NCBI GenBank assembly: GCA_933207985.1
Contig: OW240921.1
Coordinates: 21,303,046-21,367,045 of the forward strand
Source: Pelobates cultripes
Lineage: Eukaryota > Chordata > Amphibia > Anura > Pelobatidae
DNA: 64,000 nucleotides
Direction of reading: 5' to 3'
Shown: positions 46,601-58,600 of the stretch, piece by piece
Numbering within the stretch: the first letter of the stretch is position 1
How the letters are laid out: every line of letters starts with the position of its first letter
The notes under the pieces: model-generated
What the model was told of the DNA's origin: nothing
Databases searched by the model: none
Seen by the model: the letters and a program-made list of their open reading frames with translations, nothing else
Position numbers and translations under genes: made by a program

Positions 46601-49600
46601 CGATTGCTTTCTGCCCCAAGTACAAGATCCACGATATTATCACTGAACAATAAATTACTATCAAGGACCTAATAAGGTCTTTGGTCAACTTTTATCTTAA
46701 AAACTAAATAAATATTTTTTGGGGAGCGGTCTTATAAAAGTGTGAAGTGTGATAGTGTGAACTGGGATATTGTATGAGAATCGTAAATGTCCCTATAACA
46801 GAGACATTAATGAGCAAGGAACATGTTGTAAAGTTTTGATGAATCTAAATACCAGTAGATTAGGGTACATACCATTAGTAGTCTGAAATTTCAGGTACGA
46901 CACACACTTCTGTTCTCCTTATTGGGCCAAGTTCGAACATTGGTCATTGGGTCGTAAACTCAATCCGCCCCAAGAGACTAATGTAATTTGTAGAGGTGGA
47001 TGAAGAATCAAGGCAGGTTTCAGCAGAATGTCTATAATGAGGTGATTTAATGGTTTCCTCTAGGTGGAATCGTATAAAATAGATTTGATTTATTTAAAGA
47101 AGAGGCAATAGGAATATGGTAGTAGATAGGAACTGTATTGTTTGCTAGGCACTTTCTGTTTTCAAGACGGTGACTCAAGTACAATTCATCTGGAAAATTT
47201 GAGATAAAAATGCATTTATTTTGTTATTGTGAAATAATCTTTTTGATCGTCCAAAGAAGTGTCAATATGCATATCTGCAGTAAGTCTAAAAAACAACTTA
47301 ATTTAATGTGTAAATTTGTCCATTCCTTGCAAACAGAAAAATGGCGTGTTTATATTGCCTTGAATGGATGAGTTGTTTGTTGTGGGAATTTCCTGTCTCT
47401 TTAAGATCTTGTCTTGACTTCATCCACCGAACCAAAAAAAAAAAAAAGAAAAAAAAAAAGAGAAAAATAAAAATGAAATTTTGTTCTCTCAGCATAGTGC
47501 AGGTTCAAGTGCTACGCAGATAAAAGCAAAAATGCCATCGGCTATAAAAATAATCACTTGTAGGGTCATAAAAAAACAAGAACAATGCGCCATAACGTCT
47601 TGCTTGCGAAAGATTCTGCATGGTGTACAATCTGTATTGTTTATAAGTCTTACAGGGGAAATGGCAACTTAAAGGTACAGAACATCAGTTAATAAAATCC
47701 TTAGAAAATCTCTATTGTATAAACGAAAAAAAGTCTCAAAAGATTATCCACTTTGATCTCTTTATAATATATCATTTAAAATGATTAAAGGACCTAAATT
47801 TGAAATATATTTTATGTCATGTATAAAAATGGTGCTGCTCTAAGTGCAAGCCATTAAGCTCACGACACAACAGTGATAAGTGGGGCTGACTGTAGTAATA
47901 TGCAGTCACATGTTTTTTGTTTTTTTTTGTGCACCCACTGCTTAAAGGACCACTATAGTGCCAGGAAAACATACTCGTTTTCCTGGCACTATAGTGCCCT
48001 GAGGGTGCCCCCACCCTCAGGGACCCCCTCCCGCCCGGCTCTGGAAGGGGAAAGGGGTAAAAACTTACCTTTTTCCAGCGCTGGGCGGGGAGCTCTCCTC
48101 CTCAGTCTCCTCCTCCTCCCCGGGCTGAATGCGCACGCGCGGCAAGAGCTGCGCGCGCATTCAGCCGGTCACATAGGAAAGCATTCATAATGCTTTCCTA
48201 TGGACGCTGCGTGCTCTCACTGTGAAAATCACAGTGAGAAGCACGCAAGCGCCTCTAGTGGCTGTCAATGAGACAGCCACTAGAGGAAATAGGGGAAGGC
48301 TTAACCCATTCATAAACATAGCAGTTTCTCTGAAACTGCTATGTTTATGAAAAAATGGGTTAAACCTAGCTGGACCTGGCACCCAGACCACTTCATTAAG
48401 CTGAAGTGGTCTGGGTGCCTAGAGTGGTCCTTTAAGTGGCTGATATGCCCCCTACTAAGCCACCTGCCTTCTACTCGATCCATACTTCCCAGTGTCAGGA
48501 AATATGCTTTATCCCTACACATATGTCTAAGTTTGTCTAAGTCAATGGCGGCGAGAGTAGGGGACAGGGCAAGTGTTTGTAGCCTATCATTGCTAAAGGT
48601 CACACCAAAAATTATGTATAAAAATTGAAAAATGATGATCAGTAACTGGTCTTGAAATTCCCTTCAACTTTATCACTCAAATTTTCAGTACCCAGAGCTG
48701 ACATTTCAATCCCCCATCATCACTTTATTTCAAGGTTATCCGTATATTGAGGAGCACGTCACAGACTGCTTGTGCTATATAGTCTTGTTTGGAACTATCG
48801 GTAGCTTGACAGATTGCTAATGTCACATGAGAAAACCACATGTTTACATTTCAGAAGTTAAAGCGTTAAAGAAGATAAAGAGATCGCTTTCTCAGAGCCC
48901 GTGTGGTTTGTTACCATGATTTCAAACCATTACTTATATTGATTTTTGCAATTAATGACATTTTTCCTATTAATCTTCTGATGGGCAACTGTTTTCTGTT
49001 GCCCCATCCCACCCCGTACAAAATTTGCAGATTTGGAATGCTTCAACCATTATTATAAGAAGCCTTATTACAAATGATATCATTCTAGTTCTTTCAAAAT
49101 GTGGTGTAAACATAATAGTTTAGAAACATGGATGCTTCATTGTACAGCACTACAAACCAGATTTTTGTTAAAAAAAAAAAAAAAATCTGCAAGTGGTTTA
49201 TTGCAAATTAAAGTGAATTTCACACTTTTAGGGGAAGTAATAGATAAACCAATCATGATTTGCTTTACTACTCATTCTTAATACATTCCTTTAACCCCTT
49301 AAGGACACATGTCATGACTCCCTTTTATTCCAGAAATTTGGTCCTTAAAGGACCACTATAGTGCCAGGAAAACATACTCGTTTTCCTGGCACTATAGTGC
49401 CCTGAGGGTGCCCCCACCCTCAGGGTCCCCCTCCCGCCGGGCTCTGGGTAGAGGAAGGGGTTAAACTTACCTCTTTCTCCAGCGCCGGGATGGGAGCTCT
49501 CCTCCTCCTCTCCTCCCTCTTCTCCTCCTCTTCGGCTGAATGCGCACGCGCGGCAAGAGCCGCGCGCACATTCAGCCAGTTCATAGGAAAGCATTCACAG

Positions 49601-52600
49601 TGAGAAGCACACAAGCGCCTCTAGCTTCAAGAGACAGCCACTGGAGGCTGGATTAACCCATTTATATACATAACAGTTTCACTGAAACTGCTATGTTTAT
49701 AAAAAAGCTGGACCTGGCACCCAGACCACTTAACTAAGCTGAAGTGGTCTGGGTGCCTATAGTGGTCCTTTAAGGGGTTAAAGCTATTTTGCCAGTATCC
49801 TGTACAAGATAGAGGGGGCACTTGGGCATAAAGCTGACATGGCGGTTTGCCCGTGATTTATTTTGAACACTGGTGATGCTTACTGTGGCTGTAAAAGGAC
49901 CACATCATCCAGATACGCAATTCTCCTCAATGGGTAGCAAAGCCCTGGAATAACTACCTTGAGCATGTTTAAATACTTGAGCTAGTACCCTGAAAAGGGA
50001 CACACAAAAATCAACAAAATAACAGGATCCCGGGATAGAGATCTAAACTCGTGACTGTTCCAGAAGAATCAGGTCATTTAACAGGTATGCTGCATCAACA
50101 ATGTTGGCTGCCACAGCTCAGACAAAAAAATGTCTTTGCTGGGGCAAGTAGGGTCTCGGCTAATCCTTATTAAAAACTAATTGTACATACATACTCCCTA
50201 AGTGCCTTGGCACATTTACTTCTGCTCTTGCTTGTGTTTACTCACGGCCCAGCAAAGAACTGTACAAAGCGACGTCACATGTTTAACAAAACAACAATTA
50301 ACAAGCAATGAACTCAGCGATTCCCATCACTAAGTACATAGAAAATTGAAAAGAGTTCTTTTGTTGGCAAATATATGCTTAATGTGAAGCCTTTATGGTA
50401 GCTTTAATAGGACAGCTGTTTCAATGGAGTATCAAAGGTTATTTAAACTGCCTGCTTATTAACGTAAATCAAGAACTATTGAAAAACACCCAACCTTAGG
50501 ATGCATGTAAGAAAACAATAAATATTAATAATAGAAAAACAATATAAAGGTGTATGCTTACTTTAGCAGACTTGGTCCTCTCTCCGTTCGGTTGCCTGTA
50601 CCCCTTGTTTGTTTCCCAAACGTAAGACTTGTTTCCCATTTATATACCTACCGAACACCAACCACCCCCTGGCTCATTAACTTCAAACAAGCTCATTATC
50701 TCCATTAACTCAAATGCTCTCTCTGGGTGGCCACCATTCGTATGACCAAACGCACATGCTTTACAAAATGGGCGGCCATTTTGTCTCCCGAATGCAGGCA
50801 GCAGTACCTGGTTATCGAACGCCTGGAATTATTTTCGAATACCCTACCTCGCAATCCCTGGGAAAACTGTACCGTTGCCTGACAAAGCCCAAACAAGCCA
50901 AGAGAGCGCTCTTGGGGTAAAAGACACGTTCAACTGGGGGGGAGCATTTTCCCTCTAAGAGCCATGGGGAGCATTCATTAATATTCAAACAGGAAAATTG
51001 ACCGGCCGCTGCCTCTTTCGACCTCTAACTATTTTGGGCTTCATCTACGTGGGTGGCCAAAACCTTACCCCGATAGCGATTCCCCTAAGCTGGATGGATC
51101 TGAGCTCTCTTTGGACAACTTGGGTGTTCAGATCCGGGCTATTTGGGGATATAAGACGTGGGGTTCCTGTGCAATTTCACTGTGATTTGGGGAGTTTTGT
51201 ATATATTTTTTTGTGTGGTTCCTTGTAATTGAGAGATAATTGAGTTACTGGTCTTTGATTCAATTATCTCCCAGACACAGGGACGCCTGGGAGGGGCTTG
51301 TGCTATATTGAATGGAGACCCCATGCATAAAAGGCAGCGTTTGACACAATAAATATCAGTTGTACTCCCAGAACTGTGTGTCGTCCAGTTAGTGGGGAGG
51401 GATAGAGCTATTCACTTTGCAGCGTCTTGTTCCAAAGTTCCTAAGGATTCGGTGGAGAAAAGTCCTTGTCAGGACTAGAGCTTCGCTACACTTACTAAAC
51501 AGTGAGGTATAGGGAATTGAAGAACATATTGCAAAACATAGGTCAACATAGACGAAATAGACGAATATTGGAAGGATACATTCTGCATATTAATTGGTAA
51601 TACGTCCTAAAAGGACATTTCAGCCTATTTATTTATAAAGAAATAGCACAAACAACTGTGTATGATGTAAATAACTTGATATTTATTTTTCTTTTACTTG
51701 TCTTGGATGGAAAGTTACCTACAAAATATTATAAATAAGCACGCAAACAAGTAGTCACTGTTGTTAGTTCCTGGTTTAAAACGGGTTCTGCTACATTCCA
51801 ACGCCATTTGTTTATATCTCAGAAGTCTTGTGATGATTACCCCCATTGTTTGAACAGCAGACAATATGTTTTTCTTTTCATGTACCAATACCATATCCTC
51901 ATAACATCTAGGTGCTGTCTGGCTATAGCCTGTCCCCTGTTAATGTCTCTGCATAAATTGCAGAATATTTAACAATCTTTATTTATAATTTTGACACGTA
52001 CAAAGAGCTAGAGACAAAAGAAAAAAAAAAACAGCAAGCCTATAATGACGGCTAAACTGTACCAAGAACCACGAACCCTGATTTACAGAATAATATGTAG
52101 AAGTGATTAACAAATATTTCACAGGAGACTTGTATGGATTGCACGACAAGGCTGATATAACATTTACTGCGGTGGCTTGATGAGAATTGCAAATCCAATA
52201 AGAAAGTTAAAGGAACATTATAGAGTCAGGAACACAAACATGAATGCACAACCCACCCCTTAGCCCCCTTAAAAGTTAATATAACTCACCTTGTTTCCAG
52301 CGCTGCTTGGCTCCGCTGGCGCTGGTCCTGCCCCATTGGTGACATCATCAGAATTGCCTATTCTTAGCATAGGGGAAACATTGTATTGGCTAAAATTGGC
52401 ATGGGGCGTGGCCTTTTCTCAGAAAAGGCAGTGTTTGCATGAAAATGCCTAAAGGCAATGATTATAGTCACCAGAACAACTACATTAAGCTGTAGTTATT
52501 CTGGGGACTATAGTGTCCCTTTAAGTTATTTGTTTTGGAACACTGTAGTAAAGAAAAAAAAAATAGTAAAAATGTTATGCAAACAGCTAATTATATTTTC

Positions 52601-55600
52601 AAAACAAAAGATTTGCTGAGCCACTAATGGCTATTTATATGTAAATATAATTTTACAGAAAATTTAAAAATGAATTGTTATCCAATTAATGTATAACCAT
52701 TATCAATGTCTGTTATATATTTCTCACTTAGAAAATCCCATTGTTTTCAAAAGTCTACCCAGTTATTGAAAGGGAGGCCCATGTTTAGTTTTAGGTTAAA
52801 TATCCTAGCTATGGTTGTGGGAGTTGGAATCCAACGACATGTAGAAAATGACATAAATGTACAAAAAGGCCGCACTTTTATCTCGCCCCTTTCCTAATGA
52901 GGAAATTATGAATATCCTTGGTATGAAACATGCTTGTCCAAAGAGCATTATGGGAAATGTAGTTAGCAAACATTTGCAGAGTTGAACCAAATCAGAACCA
53001 AATTACACAGGTTCCTCCTGTCTGATTAAAGGACAACTAAAACATGTTTGCAGGAACAATTAAAGGGGATTTTTATTTTTTAAGCTACCCTATATCCAAC
53101 TAAAAGCAAATGTATTGTGCAATTATTATCTGAATTTACATTGTATACCAGGCTGTCCTGGCACAACCAAGGCATATATTTTAAATTAATCTCCATGGTC
53201 CTATATGTGAATGGTACTTTGGAGGTCATGCCTGAAAGTGTATGTGCTTATTTTGCATTTTCTAATCAGATGCCTAAGCAAGCGTGAAAACATCTGGAGA
53301 TCATGTACCAATGACTTCACTTCATTTTCTAGGCTGAGGGGATAAGAAGAATGTGTCTGAGGAATATTAGTTTATTTAGGAGCATTGACTAAGCTATACA
53401 GTTTACTTTTAGTTTAGTTTACTGTAGCCCCTCTGGCCTCCCTAAATATGGTACAATTTTACTTCTATTCAAGTCTGCAGCTGCTGCCCCTGATCTGCCT
53501 GCTTGGCTGACATCACCAGAAGTGATTCTCTGAGCCAATCACAATGCGTTCCCATAGGATTGGCTGAGACTGTCAAGGAGGCAGATCAGGGGCAGAGCCA
53601 AACACAGCCCTGGCCAATCAGCATCTTCTGAGGGTGTCAGTCACACTGTGCAGCACTGCCCCAGGAATCACCTCCAGCTTCAATCTGAGGAGTGGTCAGT
53701 GGCCTTATCACTTGGCTGTAATGTAAACACTTCATTTTCTCTGAAAAGACAGTGTATGCTGCAAAAATCCTGAAGGGAATGATTCTACTCACCATAACAA
53801 ATATAATAAGCTGTAGTTGTTCTGTTGACTATAATGTCCTTTATTTCTATAAGAGAAACCTGTTTTAAGTTACTAATGGCTAAACTTCCCCATTGTCTGT
53901 CTGCTGGGGTTATGTCACTGTGTGTTCATTCTTATATTATTATTTATGAAACACGATAATAAGGGAATACTCCTATGATGATATGAATAATTTGCATGTA
54001 GAACTGCGGTGTGATGTCGCACTGGGGAATTTAAGTGTTTTAATACCCGTTCAGTCTTTCTGTCTCTTGCAACATGGCTTCCACTCTCTCTCACCAGTTT
54101 TCCTTTCTTTGACAGTATATGAAGAGATGGATGGACGTTGACACCAGATATTATTACAGATGTTGGTACTATAATCTGAACGTGACTCGCCCCGAAGGCC
54201 GCCTTATCCTGAACATCAACGAGCTCTACAACTGGCAGACCGGTCCTTACCGTTGTATAAGCAAGACCAATATGACCGATGATATCATCATGTCAGAAAA
54301 CTTCTCCATACCGGTGACCTGTGAGTAACCAGCACAAGTAAACATTTTAACACACTGCTACTGGGACTAGTCACTTCACAAACTAAGTAATCATAGACAA
54401 GCTATTGTGACAAGAATGTTGCAGCCCGTCTGTAAAACTTAGTGACTGTTTAGTGACTGAGTGACTGACCCTAAATTATTTATTTGTGCACTAGGCAATA
54501 ATGTGTGTATTTTGTCCTCGTCACTGGGAGGCATTAAAGTGGGATGGATTCATGGCAGCAGATATTACGCACTCAAACATAAAAATACGTATAAACACAT
54601 TCAAATACACTCTTTTATTATTTATTTATAATTTATTTATAAAATATTTTATCAAGAAAGATACATGGAGATTTCTCTCGTTTTCAAGTATGTCCTGGGT
54701 CCACAAAACCTTGCATTTATACATTAGGGTAATAAAATACAAAAACAATGTTAATACACAATATATACAAAATGTAACATAGAACAGGTAGGAAATATAT
54801 AATCAACCATGACACGTGCTTTCTGTTTTGAGATATGTAGAGATTGATCTCTTAAAGGACTTTAGGCTTGGGGAAGATTTGAAAGTGTGCGGGAGGTCGT
54901 TCCATAATTGTGGTGCTCTGTAGGAAAAGGAGGATCGAGCCGCTTTCTTTTTGTATTGAGGTAGACTAAATAAATAAAGTACTGGTACTGGATCAGAGGT
55001 TATAAGAAGTGGGAACAGCCAGGGAGAGCATTCTGCTCAGGTAGGGTGGGAGCTTCCCAGTAAAGCTCTTAAACACAAGGCTGGAAAGATGAAGGGTGCG
55101 TCTGGATTCCAGCGACAGCCAGTTTAGTTTTTAGCATGTCACAATGGTGGGTCCTGTAATAACATTGTAGCACAAATCGGCAAAACGAGTTATACAATGT
55201 GTTGAGTTTATTAAGGTGGGTTTGCGGTGCAGGTGCATATCCTACATCCCCATAATCAATGATTGACATCAGCATTTGCTGTACAATCTTTTCCTTTACT
55301 GTAGGGCTTAGGCAGAATTTGTTTCTGTACAGGGCACCTAGTTCTGGATAAAGTTTAGATGCAAGTTTTTCTATGTGGAGGCCAAAAGATAGATTGGGGT
55401 CTAACAACATACCCAAGTATTTGAATGAGTGGACTGTGGACTCTCACACAGACACTCACTCACACATACAGATACACAAAGGCACACACTCATATATGCA
55501 GAGAGTTGGTGCAATTCTTTTTTAATTCACTATAGTTTGGTGTGCAGTGAATAAACTGCTGTTTGCCACAGTGCCCTAGTCATTTATTCTCCATTGTAGT

Positions 55601-58600
55601 TGATGATTTTTATAAAGTGTCACAAATGGAGTATGGTGCAAGCAATACAATCAAACAAAGTGCTTGAACTATATATTTGCTTGCACTTCTGGAACACTTT
55701 GGAGATAAGGTCTCCTCGAGTTAGTCACTGAATTAAGAATTGTGCAGAATTGACAGAATAAACTGCATATTGTACTCCAAAAGTTTTCCACAGTTCACAA
55801 TTTAGTGAATGAGCCCCACCGTTTAGTGAATCAATGTCCTGATTCTCATTCTCCGGTCAGTATGTTTTATATGATGGTCTTTAAATTTTATGACAGGTGT
55901 TTCAAATAACCATTTAAACTTCCCCTTGCAAATAATGCATGATTTTAGCAAGAAAATGCAGGTCTTGATATATCAGTGATTTATAGGGCAATACAAATAT
56001 GTGTGTTCTAACATTCCTTTAATTGTGGGCCCATAATATTTACTGTAATATTTGTTTTATTCCAATTAGTTTTCCCTTTATAAACAGTAGCAAATTAGAT
56101 ACAAATTAGATTTGACTGCTATATAAATATATTCTATAGACTTCTATAATCAGAGCATTTGTAAGTTAAATGCGTTTTATTGGACCAAATCCACCGATAA
56201 ATAGAACTCACCTGATTTATCCTGGCAGTTACAATGATCCTTCCAATCTATCTAATTGAGGATTAGAGTACGTTTTCCTGTAGCAGAATTCGCTCATTCG
56301 CAGGCTCTCATTGTATTTCAGATCAGATATTTCATCTTTCAGTGAAAGGGAAGAGAGGATTCAGAGGATGTGATCATCTGAATAATGAGATAAATTTAAA
56401 AGACTCTCCAAGCACCATAACCACTTATGATCCTTGAATAGGTTATAGGATAAGGGGCTTGCCTGTTCCTACGCCCCTTCTTTGTATTTAACATTACATA
56501 GTGATTTAAAGAAATGTCTGCAGCTATATGCTCACCTTAACTATGGCCTCGATTTAATTATTTTGGAACTTTTAAAATGATTACAATTTGTTAGAAACAT
56601 TTGTCAAATGATGTAGTCACTATTAAAGCCCATGGAAAATGTTGTAGATAAATGATTTAGTAACTCTGTTTAACAGATTAACAATCGAAAAGTTTATCCA
56701 AAAAAGTGAAATTGAGGCCATGGTTCCTGCGCACCCATACACGATCTTGTATGATCTGTGCACCTGTGGTTAGTCACTACTTTCCTGACTGGACATTGGC
56801 AGATGCAAAGGGGCACAGTCTCTGGGCAATAGGGACAAGATTGTCAGGCGCATAAAAATACACAAGACAAAGTAGTCCCTACTTTGCCTTGTGTTTTAAA
56901 GAGAAATAGATGAGTAAGAAAAGAAGAACAGATTCTGAAAGAAAAAAGTGGAAACAATACGTGAATGGTAGGTTTGAGGTGACAAAGCCAGTTTAAGTGG
57001 GATGTTAGGAGATAAGTACCAGGAGCCTTGGACAGTGTCTTCTGTAGTCTAGTCAGCTTCAGTATGAGAGCTGCAGGAACAGTTATAGAGGGTGTAAAAC
57101 TCTGTGTTGTCCCAGCTCCTCCATTGTCTGTGTGTGAAGCTGGACAGGACATGGAAGGGTTCACTGCCCACCTGCTACTAACAGCCTCTCATACAGGAAA
57201 TGCATTGCAGGAGGAGCAGGGTATGCTCTGAGTGGTGCACACTGTATAACAACCACTGCATCTCTGTCATCAATCATAGGAGGATGACGGGACTACAAAA
57301 CACATAGGTGGGTGAGCACTTTGTACATAACCCTTCAAACTCCACGTGACAGGAACACCCTTTTTCCTAATCCTACATTACACCCCCTATGTACCCCAAT
57401 ACTACAAAATGTATCCCCACTCTAACACTAAATCCAAAAACACTACACAACTCATTTGCCACAACTGTAACCTCTCTCTCACATGTAATACTTTTAGCAC
57501 CCTATGTAATCTAACTCTAAAATGAACCACTCTGCAACCTTAAACTTAAATCTTCCTTGACTATAGCCACTTCTAACATAATCTATAATCCTCTATGCAT
57601 TTACACAGCTGCATACACTCACTCGCAGATTCAACCACAATACAAGTATTCAAATGTCAAATATGAAAACGGGAAAAATAATATGCCTGCCGTGTCCAGT
57701 TATTAAATTTAATAAAGTAACTTTATCAGCCTTTTTTCTTGGTGTGGAGGAGGGAGACAAGGACAGGGGGTGCCGTAGAATTCTATGCCTACAGGCACCT
57801 GACATGTAAATCCAGCCCTGCCTTTAAGACAGTTCTAGGACAGAGAACGGCGCTTGTTTGATATTACAATCTACATGCATTATGTCTTGGGGATTCCAAA
57901 GCCATGATTATATTATTATTATTATTGGCATTTATACAGTGCCAACTTATTCCGTAGAACTTTTTTAATATTATAAAGAAATAAATTTAACAACAAATGA
58001 GATAATTACAATATGTTACTGGAACAATGGGTTGATGAGGACCCTGCTCAAATGAGCTTACAATCTTCGCTGCCTTCGCCCTAGATATGCATGACATATA
58101 CTTCCAACAAACCGATTCCTGGCAACTCAGTACTTCATCGGATGTTCTGTATGTCGAAGAAGGTTCTGATCTGAAGATTAAATGCACAGCTCCTGCTTCA
58201 TCAGAACCAGAATATATGTGGACTCGGGAGGTAAGAGAAATTGTGATGTTTCTTACGTCTGTTACTTCGTATCTATCATCTCTGTAAACAGAGCTACATT
58301 TAATGCCTCAACAAATTCAGATTCAGATATATTCATCAGTGTTTCACCTCTTTTTGTCAAAATTGTTGTTGTTGTTTTTTTGGAAAAAAAAAACAAAGAA
58401 AAAAGTTACCTGCGCTCTTCCCAAATCCCTATGTATATTTAAACAAATGGAGGTTATTTAGTTTCTCCAATGGCCATGAGACTGTAGCCCACCTGCTATG
58501 CCAAAGCAGACCTCTCAGGCGGGTCCAGCACTAGCCTTTCACCTTACTTCCTTGAGCTTCTGGAAAGATATCTCTAGAGACAAAGATGGGTATTTTTTTA

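Larger units (their letters stand above)
36544..54115 (+). other. Remainder of intron 3 of the Ig receptor gene (17.7 kb in total)
   Basis: The intron is largely mobile elements, annotated separately (family A/B/C TTAA elements, a LINE with a 2.1 kb TTAA insertion, an LTR-like segment). The stretches 41411-42174, 43389-47941, 48436-49290 and 51496-52206 show no gene and no element I can name. Poly-A/T runs occur near 44470, 45310, 45940, 47435 and 49170. The segment 53025-53835 begins TTAAAGGACAACT-like and ends ATAATGTCCTTTA, and may be another TTAA element. Confidence 0.55.
54321..58084 (+). other. Intron 4 of the Ig receptor gene
   Basis: The intron holds a LINE remnant (54660-55440), a CACACA/ACACTCAC tract at 55441-55500 and an L2 tail at its 3' border. 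55501-57904 shows no gene: the frames there are short, although 56844-57231 is a relatively open AT-poor stretch on both strands. Confidence 0.6.

Noticed and set aside
45765..47500. Poly-A/T-bounded segments as possible processed pseudogenes
   Set aside because: No coding similarity to a known protein could be read upstream of the A-runs on either strand, and no target duplications were seen.
56844..57231. Overlapping open frames on both strands in intron 4
   Set aside because: They have no splice-site framing and no family motif. Both-strand openness suggests composition only.
58087..58287. Reading of exon 5 through the donor into the intron as a longer exon
   Set aside because: The GTAAGA donor at 58231 gives phase 0, and the Ig fold continues properly in exon 6. 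The intronic extension (VREIVMFLTSV...) does not complete an Ig domain.
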